A DNA stretch of 64,000 nt, taken from contig JBLDXI010000054.1 of the NCBI GenBank assembly GCA_047495785.1, forward strand, positions 2,046,001 through 2,110,000, written 5' to 3'. Shown piece after piece: positions 1 to 12,537 of the stretch. Source of the stretch: Lepidodermella squamata. Taxonomy: Eukaryota > Gastrotricha. The notes beneath the pieces are model-generated. The model worked only from the letters and a program-made list of their open reading frames with translations, searched no databases and was not told the origin of the DNA. The translations under genes and the position numbers were made by a program. Within the stretch, counting starts at the first letter, position 1; every line of letters begins with the position of its first letter.

Positions 1-8
1 TATCAGCC

Positions 9-770
9 ATGCGGCCGCCATCTGTATCTGAGGAGGAATCCGTGGCCGAATATCCGCCGCCTCAACCGCCACAACCTAATGCTGAATATGGCCCTGAAAG
101 CAACCCGCCGTCTCCGCCCATACTGCCAGCCAACGCTCGAGATTTCGTTTATCGAGACGGGTTCCAACGCAACAACACGTGGTTGCACGATGACGGCACC
201 GTTTCACAAGTAACGACTCGCTTCACTGAGGCGGAAAACGAAGCGCCGTTTTTGTACAGGCGCCTCGCCAACGCCCAGCCAGATGGCCCTCGCGTTACCA
301 TGATGCTGCAGGCAGTGCCATCCTCCTTGAAGCCGGCGTCAGTTCTGCCCGATAGAATGCCGGACGAAGGGGCGCTGCACACGCTCGAGTACCGCACGTG
401 GCGGGTCATCTTTACCGAACGCATCATGCGCTTGGTAACGCCGCGTACCAGACTGGAGCAGGTGCTGGGAACGACAGATATCCCGCGGCTGGAATACAAC
501 TCGTTGACATTAAATGCGCGTATTACCCTGCCAGCGCGATTCAATTTGTGGCAGACGCAACCATTTTCGGAACTCGAGGAAATTACTCTGATGAGTAACG
601 ATTGGAACTCGGAGTTCTATGTTGGAGGCGGAGTTCGACAGGTCCCCTGCAACCGAATGTTGGACCAACACATCTTCTTAGATGACCTGGCTTACATGAG
701 GCAGTTGAATGCGGAGGGATATCTCATCAACCCCAGTCTTCCGCACGGCTTCCCCGACCAGCCGATGTAA
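9..770 (+). CDS. Unrecognised protein, C-terminal part or whole (253 aa shown)
   Basis: The frame is open to the left edge (no stop before the ATG at 9), so this may be the end of a longer protein. The N-terminal 40 residues are rich in Pro and Glu; the rest is a mixed globular-looking sequence with few cysteines and no membrane segment or zinc knuckle. I recognise no domain. It is followed 110 bp later by AATAAA and then by a segment that looks like a retroelement LTR, so it could be the last ORF of an LTR element (inference from position only). GC content is higher than in the surrounding non-coding DNA, supporting real coding. Confidence 0.5.
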   Translation: MRPPSVSEEESVAEYPPPQPPQPNAEYGPESNPPSPPILPANARDFVYRDGFQRNNTWLHDDGTVSQVTTRFTEAENEAPFLYRRLANAQPDGPRVTMMLQAVPSSLKPASVLPDRMPDEGALHTLEYRTWRVIFTERIMRLVTPRTRLEQVLGTTDIPRLEYNSLTLNARITLPARFNLWQTQPFSELEEITLMSNDWNSEFYVGGGVRQVPCNRMLDQHIFLDDLAYMRQLNAEGYLINPSLPHGFPDQPM

Positions 771-878
771 GCAGACGCGTAAGCCGTTGCCGTTGCCGAT
801 GTAAATACTAATTCTATTTGTAGAGTTTAAAATTACTAACCGTGCTGCACATGTACATAGCACCTTTTTGTCATTATG

Positions 879-884
879 AATAAA
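879..884 (+). terminator. Polyadenylation signal of the first ORF
   Basis: AATAAA lies 109 bp after the stop codon at 768-770, the usual distance for a eukaryotic 3' end. Confidence 0.45.
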
Positions 885-938
885 CTAAGGGGAAAGGTGT
901 AAAAAGGTGATAAGATGTGTGTGTGTACTCACGTATAA

Positions 939-1149
939 TTGGCGACTGGCCAAGGAAGTTGGCAGTCGGCCAAGGGAATAAAATAACGTGGTTGGCAACT
1001 GGCCAAGGAGTTTGGCAGTTGGCCATGGAATGTCGGCATCGAGCCAACACAAGAATTAAACATAAATATACTAAATTCCTTAGATCTATCCGGCCTATAT
1101 AAGCGCCGTTGAAAACGTGCAAGAATCATCATTTTATGCAAATAATAAA
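939..1149 (+). mobile_element. LTR-like segment: two repeats, TATA box, polyA signal
   Basis: Two direct imperfect copies of a 38-42 bp unit (939-980 and 992-1029) each contain TTGGC...TGGCCAAGG...TTGGCAGT..GGCC blocks. They are followed by TATATAAG at 1096-1103 and AATAAA at 1144-1149, only about 45 bp later. Enhancer-like repeats, a TATA box and a close AATAAA are the order seen in U3-R of LTR retrotransposons. The second LTR and the element boundaries are not visible, so this could also be an ordinary promoter. Confidence 0.35.
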
Positions 1150-1289
1150 ACCTTTGATTTATACTCTTGGACTTAGCATTTTCGCGACTTTCTTTTGGTT
1201 GCTATTGTATTTCATTTACAAGAAGTTTTACGAGCCGCATATTAATCCTTCGCAGGAATAATTCAGTAGTACAAGAACTCACGAGAGAT

Positions 1290-1585
1290 ATTACTTTTCA
1301 TTAGTTTACAAAGTTTCCGTACTACACTAAAAGCAACGTCTCCTTAGCAACTAAGAAAAAAACGTAGTTAAGCACTTATGATTCATCGCTAGCTCTTTTA
1401 CAGCCCTCGTTAGCTGCATCCCTAGATAAGTGCACGACCCACAGCCCCGACCCCGTGCACTAATCGAGGGAGCACTGTAGTCGGAATTCGGACATTAAAA
1501 TTTCAAATGTGGTCGAGGCTATGTGCACCGTGCACCCCAAAAAAGGTACAACCAACAGCCAAGTTGCTACCTGTACCCAACGGGT

Positions 1586-1617
<32 letters not shown>

Positions 1618-4600
1618 TTTATTCGTAAATTGATATTTACAGGATTAGAAGAGCAGGCCACTTACACTAACCCAGGGTTTTTTTTAAGATTTCGTTTGGT
1701 GTTTACAAAATCTTGTTTGGTATTTACACATAAAAACCTTAAAAACTTTGCGAATTAGCGGATGCACTGAACTTCCCGGCGGCTGATTTGGCATGCACCG
1801 CACCCCGTTTTTTTGACAGAAAAATTCGCGGAAAATTCCATGTCAAACGTTTTTAACCTTCAATATTCAATATGCTGCATGGTCGAAATAAGAATACCTA
1901 TAGCATATCTACCTCCGCGAGCGAAGCGAGCTTTAGCTAACGGTTTCTTTCTATAATTTTAGTTGAAAATAGTCTAAAATTGATTCGACATTACGAGTGA
2001 ATGATTTCTTGCTGCGTCTCTCGCGGCCCTGCAATTTTGAAAAATTTCCTTTCCCCATACCAAATCACCCTTATCAACCCTTATTCCTAAATGGACTTCA
2101 TCGATTTCACCTTCAAGAATGACTATTACAGGAGCAGTATGATATCATTTCATGATGTTTAATTCGAGAAATTACCCAACGGCGAGCGAAGTGAGCTTTA
2201 GCTGACGATTTTTCCAAACTTCAGCTCTGAAAATGGTCTAACAAAATTACCCGTAACTATCCCGTCAACTCCTCATTTAGGGGCGATCTAAGATTTTGGT
2301 GTTTACGCTTCACCGTTTTGGTGTTTACTTTGTAAACCTGTAAACCCCTTAAAAAAAACACTGACTAACCCGACTAGTTGTCATATAGCGTACTATTTTT
2401 TGATAATAATAAGTATTGCAATTAGTTCACACGATCAAGATTATTTTTAAATAAAGCATTCTTCTTAGTAAGAGGCAGATTATCATCGAAGTCGAAAATA
2501 TGGGCGTTAAACGATTCCATATGTTCACAATACGAGTCAAGGAGTAATTTTTTTTATAGGCTTGGTCCCCAATACGTCATATTGACGTCATCCCAATGAC
2601 AAAATTCGGTTTTTTCTGGTCTTATCGATTGTTGTTGACCATTTTTTCATTGGGATGACGTCAGGATGACGTATTGGGGGCCTGTGGCGAACGCGTGCAT
2701 TTTCATGGGGGACAAGAAAAAGCATAAGAAAAAGGTTACCTTTTTCAAGTGTGAAAAAAATGATTGAAAACAAGGCTTGCGGGCCGCAACCAATAAAAGT
2801 TACCAAGTTGAGTACTGGGCCGCATGCGGCTCGAAAAATGAATTGAAGATTGAGAATGAAGATTGAGAATCAATGGTTTCTTTAATTCGTGATCGGTAAA
2901 GTGACACTTCTTCCCTAAAGATGAGACGTAGTGCGCGAAATACCGGGGGGAAATGGATATCGTACCCCCCACTTCGCAAGGCCAATTTGGCCTTGCAAAA
3001 GGGGAAAAGCCCGAAAGAAGGGTAAATTTATAAACTCACCTTCCTAAAAATGTAGGTCCCCTGGTTCGAGAATCCTAATTTCCCGCCCTGATCGGGCGCG
3101 GACGGTGGACGCATGAAGGTGAGTTCAGATGTGGTCCAGGCTGATTCTTCGAGCTGATTCTCGAAACCCGGAGATGTAGAGCCCCACATCAGAGCCACAG
3201 GAGAAAATGGCTTCCTTCAACTTTCTGAACTTTCTTATCATTCTTCTGAACTCCGAACAGCAGGTGCACATAACAACGTGATTGTACTCTCAAATGGGCA
3301 CACATAGCAATTTAATTTGGTGCGCATAGCAACTTAGTTGCACCCGAGTAGGGTGTAAAAGTAGTTGAATCGTGGCTATAGGCTATAGGCTATAGGCAAA
3401 CTGTTAATTAATAGGTTATCCACCACCTCCCATTTATTTTAGATAAAAATCCCGTTGAAGACCGAGACATTTTCAATTCAAGTGTACGTCCGAAAAGTGA
3501 ACGTGAAAACTTACCCCCTTTTCTCAACGGTAGAGAAAATCGGAAAGCCCGGCCTTTGAGCCCGGCTCTCTCAATTCTTTTGCCCGGCTCTCGCGCCATT
3601 TGCAGTGAAATCATTGCCCGGAAATCAAGTCCGGAATCTGTTCCAATCCGATTAATCCGTCCCACAAGCGAATTCGATTATAACAAGTCCTTGATTGCCC
3701 GCAGCTGCAATTCGTGCCAATTTTCACCAAATTCAAATTCACACTGATCAAATGTCGTGAACACTGACAACCGCTGAATTGACTTTAGCTCAAGTATATC
3801 ATTGCTTATAAGTTTTCTCCTGAAGAGCCGTTTGCTGAATATTGCAGCGGCTAAAGTGGGAGCTGCTGAAGTGTCTATTACTGAAATAGCGACTGCTGAA
3901 GTAGCGGCTGCTGAAGTGTCTCCTACTTAAATATCACTGCTGGACTGACGTTGCTGAACTGTCTTACAATCGTGGAAATAGGACCATTGGTTATGAGAGC
4001 AAAATTCAATTATTTTGCGAGAACGATTGCAAATGGCACGAAACTTGCCGGCTGTAAAAGCATCCTAATGTCCTATCTATGGGCAGAATACTTGGTACTC
4101 GGACTAAACTGCTCTTAGCCCCAAGGCAGAATATCCGAGGAGTGCTGGCGTGAAAAATTGTTACCAGCATTCAGTGATGCCGATTCTTGGAGATTTGATT
4201 TAAATTTTAGTCAAATCTAAACTAAAGCACACCATTAAGGTGCAAAGCTTTCATGATCAAAGCAAAAACTTTGTCTTAAAGCTTATTTTTGTTGTCCAAT
4301 TATGATGAGTGATGAAAACAGGACGCGAATACAGAATACACTTTTTTGTCTAACGCTGAAGACAATGAGAAATGGCTTTTGATCAGCGTCATACGCAATT
4401 ATGAATCAAGTATGCTTCGCTCTCCCCGGCTTTGAGTTGGATATGAAGGAAATTGACTGGCTTCGCTTTGGAACAAGGGCAAGAGTAAATCACTTGAAGC
4501 ATAGCATAAATCAAAACATATTGGCATCACTGTTTGCGATGTACCGCATTACTTTCAGAAATATGACCTATAGGGATGATCTGATCTATATATAAAAATG

Positions 4601-5090
4601 AACAACAGCTCCGAGCTTTGACAATTTGCAGCATATTTAATTTTCACCAGTATTCAGTAGGTTTCGCATGATGAACGATGAGATTTAAAGGTTTACTTTC
4701 AAGGAATTCAATGCCCAATTGTGGAAAATATTGACTGCAAGGATCTATGTTCAAATTGCCGCAACCGATGAGGTTTAAGCTGAACTTTAACCAATTATCA
4801 TTCGCACTGCTTCTGTACTCGAATGAATCGCCATCGCTAATTCGATCAAGGGCGGTGATGCGAATTCTTGTTCAAACTCGCCTCTGCATTCAATTGATTG
4901 ACGCCTTATATGACAAGCCCGACGTCTCGTGAAAAAAATGTAACTCGCAACTCGCAAGGGATGTGGTTATGACATGTACCATTTAGTTTCATAAAACATA
5001 CGCCATTAAACTGTCACTGTTCATTTCATCAGGGCCACTAGCGATGTGCTAAAATTAATTCAATTAAACGGAGAGGGTCGCCCTACAAAT
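1290..5090. other. Gene-poor, repeat-containing stretch
   Basis: Contains an (ATC)n run at about 1586-1616, a pair of diverged repeats (1917-1978 and 2182-2240, sharing GCGAGCGAAG.GAGCTTTAGCT and related again near 10330-10425), a foldback at 2567-2680, a GGCTATA heptamer repeated three times at about 3373-3398, and a degenerate GCTGAAGT-type repeat at about 3826-3955. ORFs of 60-100 codons occur but show no splice partners, signal peptide or family motif. Confidence 0.5.
2567..2680. repeat. Foldback element with about 33-bp arms
   Basis: Left arm 2567-2599 and right arm 2647-2680 are near-perfect reverse complements (core AATACGTCA...GACGTCATCCCAATGA) around a 47-bp loop. The arms contain TGACGTCA-like sites. 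Likely a small non-autonomous DNA transposon or its solo hairpin. Confidence 0.75.
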
Positions 5091-5134
5091 CACGTCTACG
5101 AAATTTGTCAGAGCGTGTTAGGCCAAAAACCTGC

Positions 5135-5142
5135 TATATAAG
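5135..5142 (+). promoter_or_regulatory. TATA box of peptide gene 1
   Basis: TATATAAG, 50 bp before the first methionine of peptide gene 1; the same spacing is found at the other cluster members. Confidence 0.6.
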
Positions 5143-5191
5143 TCAGTGCCACGTGAGAGATGTAACCATTGAGCCTCAGCTTGTTTCTGTG

Positions 5192-5629
5192 ATGATGCAT
5201 AGTAGGTTAACGAGTTTCTTAGCTATCATTTTGTCGCTTATTACTATTAGTGTGCTAGCCGCCCCAAGCCAGCCCGATCCTAGCAGAGCGTCGCAGCTGA
5301 AATTAGCGGTTTTTTCCAAGTTGGCGGCTCGGCGTGGAAATGTTCAGTCCACAGCTCAAATTGACCATCAGCAAGCGATGAGTAAGTGTAGCCGAAATTG
5401 GAAAAGCTGAAAAGTCTAAATCCTATTTATGCTCACAGGAAAGTTGATAACAGGTCTTGTTATGAGAAAAGACTTAGCTGGCTTGAAAAAGGTGGCCTAC
5501 GACCTCGACCAAGCTCGTCGATTGAATAAATGCGTCAAAGCTCTTGGTTCGATGGCTGTCTGCGACAATCGAGTCGGATTCTACATTTGGGCGCAGTTAT
5601 TAGCGCGGAAAATCAGGCAGGGACAGTAG
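5192..5629 (+). CDS. Secreted two-cysteine protein, cluster member 1
   Basis: Two exons, 5192-5381 and 5439-5629, with a 57-bp GT-AG intron in phase 1; about 126 aa. The start is at 5192 or 5195 (tandem ATGs), chosen because it opens a signal peptide (hydrophobic FLAIILSLITISVLAA) and lies after the TATA box. A variable propeptide-like part with basic sites (KLAARR) follows. Exon 2 encodes the family core: GLVMRKD..GLKK, a basic amphipathic stretch, a C-x9-C pair, then NRVGFYIWAQ and a terminal QGQ. The family is not one I recognise. Secretion is a solid inference; function is unknown. Six intact copies occur between 5 and 25 kb. Confidence 0.8.
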
Positions 5630-7160
5630 TTTTGCGATTAATTTGATGTACACTCACATGCTGATCAATCGAAAAATTCGTGAAATTTCTGCGGTTTTGC
5701 GAGACATCGTACATGTGTCCATAGGCTTCGCGAACGACAAATCCGCTAACTACAATAAAGATTCTGCTGGTCAGCTAGGTGGACTGAATCTGAATTTATT
5801 TAGTTGCGATACTTTCGCAAAAAGATCGACAGTACAATATAATAACATAGCCAAAGATCAACACCTATACCATTCACCAATACGCTATTCTCTATTACCG
5901 AAAGTTGCGCTGATATATTCAGTTTAATGTAACCTGAGAAAACATGTTATCTGATATGATTTCGTATATTGGAAATCATGGTTGCACTTGTATAAACACC
6001 TGTGTTAAAACAGGCTGTTTAAACACATGTTTAAACAGTATAAAGTCCGAGGGTTTACACATATGTATAAAGTCCTAATATAAAATGCCCCAAATTACTA
6101 AAAAAACCCAGCAGGTTTCCGCCATGATCTTGAATCTTTTATAGCAATGATGCAAATCTGGATTACTCGCTGCAATTTATCGTATTTGATGATGTGCTGA
6201 TGTTGCACCTCTGAAATTTTTATCATTCACAAAAACCGAAAAAGTTTAATTATCCATAAGAGCGCCATACATCTAATTCTTGGCCTCGTGAGCGTTGCTC
6301 TGAAATTTAACATGTTTTCGCTAAGAATGAAAATTGTAGTGCACAATTAACTTTGCTGTAGTTTAACTGTAGTTACAGATTCAAAAATTAGGCTGGTGTG
6401 GACTCACGTACCAGAAATTTTCAATTTTGAAACAGCCTATTGAAAATAGCTCTATTTTTGTTTGTGCATGTCGTTAGAAGGAATGAAGCATTAGCGCGCG
6501 CATCTTCCATTAGAAAGCATTAAATTTGGGCATTAGTGCGCGCACCTTTCAAAAGCCTGTTACGTAATGATAGCGATAGCGACTGTGCGCGCGTATTAAC
6601 AGCAGTTTTAGGAACTAGGCGTGGCATTAACGCGTGCGCTCAAGCTCTCGTCATTGCGTAACGTCATTGCGAAAGGTGCGCGCACAAATGCTCAAATTTA
6701 ATGCTTTGTAACGGAAGAGGCGCGCGCTAATCCACGCCTAATTAACCGAATAAACGCAGACTGCTGGGTACACTGGCTTTTTCACTGATCGCGGGTTACA
6801 CGTCAAATACACATATCAAGATATCGGAATGATCTACTAAATGGTGCCAAAAATACAAACGGTATCGCTTAATATCTGTTATTGAAACTAATAGCATGAT
6901 ATAGGGCTGTATTTCTTAATATTTCCGAATAAAATGGATTCCGTGGTCCAGAGCTGTTTAAACATCTGTTTTGTTTTTTTGTTTAGCGAATTATTTTGTT
7001 TAGCGGAAACATTTTCTTAGCACGGCAAGCGCAAATAATGTTTTCCAGTGGACAGGCAAGGCATACTTATTATTGATCCAGCACTGTACGAAAGCAACCT
7101 TTGCAGATTCCGGAGGCGGGAGCCCTCGTTGTTATGTAGGTGTGCCGTTTGCTAAATTAA
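5630..7160. other. Intergenic; one large foldback, no gene seen
   Basis: Several reading frames open for 60-95 codons after gene 1 (for example 5643-5927) but have no supporting motif. The only structured element is the inverted repeat at about 6490-6731. Confidence 0.5.
6490..6731. repeat. Inverted-repeat element (MITE-like), about 240 bp
   Basis: Left arm about 6490-6575 and right arm about 6645-6731 are reverse complements with scattered mismatches (TTAGCGCGCGC at both ends, then AAGCATTAAATTTG, then GTGCGCGCACCTTTC and a GTTACG.AATGA inner block). No ORF inside, so probably a non-autonomous DNA transposon. Confidence 0.7.
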
Positions 7161-7190
7161 TTGGTGAAATTTGAAAACTCCAGTTGATTA

Positions 7191-7513
7191 GCCCCAGTTT
7201 CGGCATTTTAGAGAGATTTGATTGACACCTTAGTATGGTAAGTCCCATGAAAAAGTACGTTACCTTTCAAGAGAAGCGATCAGGTATGTGGCATTTGATA
7301 TTGAATTACAGGAAAACAAATCCAGCTGAAATTTGCTAATTGCTCACTTTCATCTCACTTTATTAGAGCAACAAGGGACTTGCAAGACTTAATTAAACGC
7401 ATTACTTGGGAGACAAACGATTCTGCGAGTTTGTCGCAGCGGGCTACGCCAATAAAACTTTGCATATAAAGCTGGGACGATGTAACTTTTGGCTCTCATA
7501 TTTCGTATCAGCA
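7191..7513 (+). promoter_or_regulatory. Conserved upstream block of peptide gene 2
   Basis: About 320 bp before this gene is recognisably related to the DNA before gene 3 (about 9135-9454) and gene 4 (about 13484-13790): same order of short blocks (GCCCCAGTTTCGG, GACGCCTTATGA-like, TATTGAAT..AGG, TACGCCAAT, CAAGACATAATTA-like, TTTGTC.C.G) ending in the TATA box (TATAAA, 7465-7470). Duplicated promoter; preserved blocks are candidate regulatory sites. Confidence 0.6.
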
Positions 7514-7949
7514 ATGGCTCAGAATAGATTAATGATTGGCTTAGCTATCATTTGGTCGCTCATGATCGCTGCAGTGTCAGCCAACCCAATCCAGATCGGC
7601 ACTAGCAGAGCGTCGCAGCTGCGATCAGCCGTCTTCACCAAGTTGGCTTCTCGGCGAGAAAATGTTCAGTCCAAAGCCCGAATCGACCACCATCAAGCAA
7701 TGAGTAAGAAAAGCCATATGATAGTACTAAATATTCTAAATACAACTTTCCCCTGCAGGAATGTTAATAACAGGTCTTGTTACGAGGAAAGACTTCGCTG
7801 GCTTGCAAAAGGTGGCCTACGACCTCGACCGTGCTCGTCGATTGAACAAATGCGTCAAGGCTCTTGGATCGATGGCTGTTTGCGATAACCGAGTAGGATT
7901 CTACATTTGGGCGCAATTGTTGGCGCGGAAAATCATGCAGGGGCAGTAG
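7514..7949 (+). CDS. Secreted two-cysteine protein, cluster member 2
   Basis: Exons 7514-7703 and 7759-7949; phase-1 intron of 55 bp with acceptor CCCTGCAG; 126 aa. The start is the MAQNRLMIGLAIIW methionine, which begins the signal peptide (cleavage likely after SAN or nearby) and aligns with the paralogues; the longer open frame upstream runs through the TATA box. The propeptide-like region has RASQLRSAVFTKLASRR. Exon 2 carries the family core with the C-x9-C pair (KC..ALGSMAVC) and NRVGFYIWAQLLARKIMQGQ at the end. Exon lengths (190 and 191 nt) match members 1, 3 and 4 exactly. Confidence 0.8.
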
Positions 7950-9130
7950 CATAGCGATTACTATGGTGCACGTGTTCACTCGCATGCTTATCAATCGAAA
8001 AATTCGTGACATTTTAGTTAGCTATTGAAGCATCAAGAGCATGAATAAAGCATGTCATCTGATTTATTAATTTCTGAAGGAATATCTTTGAACGCGATAG
8101 AAAGCTATGAGAAAAGCTCTCCGCAGTCAAATGACAAGTTTAGGTTCAATTTAAACATGAACTTGAAATAGTAGATGACAGCTTCTGAGGTGCGATTCAG
8201 CCTTTGAAGAATGTACGTGCCGCCACAGTCATCTATTTCACGACCCATGTGCTCCTTCAACGAACTGCGATCGACTCGCGTCTTGCAAAAATCAATAAAG
8301 CATTGTGAAATCTGCTCTTCGTTCTGAGACCAGCGCTGATATCTTGAAATTATTGCGATCTCAGTGTTGATCGAAATCGGCTTGCGACTGTGTGATCTGT
8401 GGTGGTATTTTAAAGCAGATTTATCGAGGAACAGTATCGAAATCGAACAATTTTCCCTCATTTTTCACTGTTTGTTGATGGAACCTGGAAGCAAAGCCGA
8501 CACAAGGAAACACGTGATTCATGCGCATGAATCTGAACCAGACGACAGCGTGAACCTTGCGCGTGAATAACATGTGTGGCTAGTGACTTGGATGTCCAAA
8601 CCAAAAGTAATGGTGCTTTCCACCGAGAATCCTCAACAAATTGTTGTTAAAATTCAGTAAAAAATCGTTGAAGGTCAAACTTCCAGGTTCCATCAACAAA
8701 CTTGAGAGCAGTGTGCGACTTTCAGGGGGGGGTCATCCCCCAAGCTCGACCGAGCCAGAGAGCAAAATGGGAATTTATCCCATTGTTTTGTTAATTTTGA
8801 GAGGTTTTAGAGTGTGTTTTAGAGGAAAATCTTCAAAGTTATCTCGCTTCGCTCGCTTTTTAGAATGCGAGCATTTTTTTCCATACCTGGTAGCTCCGGG
8901 ATCCAAGATCGCACCCTGCTTGAGAGGACCAGCTCTGATTAAAAAAAATCGATCGAAGAAAAATAAACTTCTTTGTTTACTTTCCCACCGAAATTTTGAG
9001 CTTTTTTCATGATTTAGCTAAACATCTGCGACCCATGGTGTTCCGCTCTTTTCTCGTGAGTACTTAGTCTAATTTAAATTAGTCTATGGATCCAACTGAT
9101 AGAAATGTCGGGAAGTATGCAAATTCAAGG
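7950..9130. other. Intergenic, nothing convincing
   Basis: Open frames at 8105-8461 (minus) and 8641-9012 (plus) have no family motif, promoter or splice signals I would trust. Confidence 0.4.
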
Positions 9131-9454
9131 GAAACAGCCTCAGTTCCGCCATTAGAGGAGAGTTTTAATTGACGCCTTATGACTGAAATCCTCATGAGAA
9201 TGAATATAGAACGCTCAAGATAAGTGTGACATCAGATATTGAATCGCAGGAAACGAATTCCAGGTGCACTACGCCAATTTTTCGCTCGGTAAATTAGAGC
9301 ATCTAACGAGTTGCAAGACATAATTAGAAGCGCATTAGGATTCCCCACGACAACAGACGTCTGCAGTTTTGTCACAGAGTGTTAGGCTAAAAAACTTGCT
9401 TTGCTTATAAAGCTGGGACGATATACCTTTTGACCCTCATATTTCCTAACTGCA

Positions 9455-9893
9455 ATGGCACCGAGTAGAATATGGAGTTGTTTAGCTTTCGTTTCGACGC
9501 TGATGATCGCTGCTGTGCTGGCTACCCCAAGTCTGCGCAATACTAGCAAGGCATCGCGGCTGAAATTAGCTGTTTTTTCCAAGTTGACTGCTCGGCATGG
9601 TAATATTCAGTCAAGAGCCCAAATCGCCCACCAACAAGCGATGAGTAAGAATAGCCATAATATGAAAGTGTTGAATATTCGAAATATAATGTTTCCCTGT
9701 AGGAATGTTGATAACAGGTCTTGTTATGAGGAAAGACTTCGCTGGCTTGCAAAAGGTGGCCTACGACCTTGACCGGGCTCGTCGATTGGACAAATGCGTC
9801 AAAGCTCTTGGCTCAAAGGCTGTCTGCGACAACCGAGTCGCATTCTACATTTGGGCGCAATTGTTGGCGCGGAAAATCATGCAGGGGCAGTAG
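9455..9893 (+). CDS. Secreted two-cysteine protein, cluster member 3
   Basis: Exons 9455-9644 and 9703-9893; 58-bp intron, phase 1, acceptor CCCTGTAG; 126 aa. TATA box TTATAAAG at 9405-9412, 43 bp before the ATG. The signal peptide is IWSCLAFVSTLMIAAVLAT. The mid-region contains KLTARHGN in place of the KLAARR basic site of members 1 and 4. The core differs from member 2 by a handful of residues, including NRVAFYIWAQ where all other copies have NRVGFYIWAQ. Secreted; function unknown. Confidence 0.8.
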
Positions 9894-12537
9894 TATAGCG
9901 ATTTCTTCGATGCACGTGTTCACTCGCATGTTTTTATCACTTATCAATCGAAAAATCGTGAATTCGTATTGTCTCGGTCGAAATAAAATTACTTAAAGTT
10001 TGCCAATTGTTCAATATTTCACCTTAAAACGTGCCCTAAAAGAACGTACGTAAAACGTTTACCTGATATTTTATTCATGACCAGCAAATTTCAAGGTCTT
10101 CTTGCTCACTAAAGCCTTTATTCGAGTTCCGAATAACGAATAAGTACCGGCTGTGGGCACAATTCGACCCTTCTCCGGCCTCACGAAAATTTTTATTACT
10201 CTTTCATCGGCCGCACATTTGATTCAGCTTTTTGCCCTCCCTAGTTTACTTAGGACATAAGGACTTGGCTTTACATATGAGAAAAAATGCTCAAGATTGT
10301 AATTTTCGACCCAGCAAAGCAGTTTGCGTGCGATGAGTTGTTTTACTGCAATTTTAGCTGAAAATAGTATAAATCAGGCTGATTTCGCGAATGAGGCATC
10401 TGGCCGCCCTCCAGCAATTCTTCGCGTAAAGCCTTCCGGCCACCATGAGCTGCCCAGCCGACCGGAAAAACTGAGTTTGCGGAGCACTGAGCTAGGAGAA
10501 TCTGACCGGATTATATTGTTTTCACTTATTCAATTCTTCCCTTTCGTCCATTGTAATTTAGAGGGGATTTTTAGCGCTTGGGTCATTTTGCATGGCTCAT
10601 TCGCATCTCTGGGCGAGAGCGAGACTAGATAGAGAGCTAGACGTAATATAGACCAACCCATGACAAGACGTTTGCCTTTTTGTCTTGGGTTGGTGCGAAT
10701 AACGTCTATCTCATTGCATGAACTCGAAAACCTCCTCAAACGGACGGCGGAACTGTGACACTTGATAGTCCTTTTAAGCTAATGACAAGTCTTGGATGAA
10801 TAATTGCATTTCAAGGCAGACAGATATTTAATTAAATTTAGAAGCATTACAATTGGGTGGAGGTCATGCGGTGCTTTCACTGCCACATCAAGGCTACGGG
10901 TTCAAATTATGTCTGCAACTTTCTACACCCTACTTTTTGCGTAAATTCTTCGGTTTCAGGTTTAAGGGCGTGAATAATTAGTCATTAGAGAGTCCAAGGA
11001 AATGTCCAGTCACCCTAAATATTTTCAACAAAGCTTGAACTTGTTTATCATCCCGAGGTGTAATGCACGCTATCAATGGAACTTGGTTTTGCAATTCTCT
11101 TCCACTAGAAATTGAGATTCTCAGAACGCGGGATAACTTATTTTGGCTAGTTTTTATAATGTTTCTCTCCCCTGCCTCGTGGATGAAATTATTACCGTGA
11201 TACTGTTTTATATAATAATGCATATTTTCGTCCGATGTAATTATGCTAAAATGAGTCGAAAGTCGGAATGAACTAATAATTGTCTTCATTGATTTAGATG
11301 TTGTAGTGGGGGACATGCGCGATAAGAGCGAGGTAGAGACACACGCACAGCACGTTCGGAGGTATTGTGTACCGTACATTGAAGCAATCATATTTCATCT
11401 ATCGCAACTCAAAGCGGACACCATACACGCAACGAGCAAATGCAATCGAAGCAGCAAATGTAGCTGCGGGATATCGCATGCTATGGCAGGTGCAGTGTCC
11501 GAGATCAGAATTGCGCGCGGGAAGCGTATCAGAAAACCATTGTTGTTGCAATCAGTAGGACATTTCATAGAGATTGGAGATTGTGATCCCATTTTGTTGA
11601 ATTTTCTTTGTTTGGGTGACACACTTGGGACACACTTTATATAGGGACCTGAATTCATCGAGAATCCCATGGGACCACTGCACGATTCGCTCTTTCCTAT
11701 TCATCCGAACTGTCTTATTGGTCCTAGACGTAATCTTGTTGAATACAGTGATTCTTGTTGCCACGTTTTACGGAGGCTGGCAAAATCGAATGAAGAAATA
11801 AAAAAAACATGTATAGAGCCGGTAATTTAAACAATTAAACGCGACCGGATATATTTCGACAAAATTAATTCTATGCAAATACGAAAATCGGCTCACGCTT
11901 TTGTCCTACATGGCTGATAATTTTTCTCTCCAATACGCCATTTGTTTTTCCACTTGCGTCAGCTATTTAAGGCACAACATATTTACCGCCAACCTTCCAT
12001 GCAAGTTCTAAGCTTGAGATAGCGCGGACATGCTCTAAGCGTTAACCTTCCCCTCCATCTACGATATAAGCTTGAAACTGTGCTCAAGGACGTCGGCGCA
12101 TGAACCCTGGCATTTGATTGCAACTTCAGCTTAATGAAAGTAGTGTACACTAACTAATTACAATCATGCTCGAGAGAAATCTTAATGCCTCAACCAAAAA
12201 CCAGACACATAGGGCAGACACATAGGGGCATAATTTCCCCAGATTTAATTTTGATAAAGTAAGTCGAAATGAACTAGTTGTCTATTTTGATTAAGTTGCT
12301 GTGGAGGTTTGGGGTGCTAAGAGCGTGGGAGAGACACGCGCAACGCACAGCACGATCAAACATGGTGAAAAGTAAAGCAGCCAATGTAAGCTTCAGATTT
12401 CAGCGATTGCAAATCTAGGTGGACAACATCCGTTACGTGGAAACTCAATCAAAGTTAAAAGCTGCTTAGATAAATTTCAAAAGTCCGAACTCCGAACCGA
12501 AAATGTTTGATTCATGTTTTGCTGTTTAGATTAAAAA

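Noticed and set aside
8105-8461. 118-codon open frame on the minus strand between peptide genes 2 and 3
   Set aside because: No domain, signal peptide, promoter or splice signal; composition like neighbouring intergenic DNA.
11306-11644. 112-codon open frame in the duplicated intergenic unit
   Set aside because: The related copy near 15.4 kb does not keep the frame, so the duplication shows no selection for coding.
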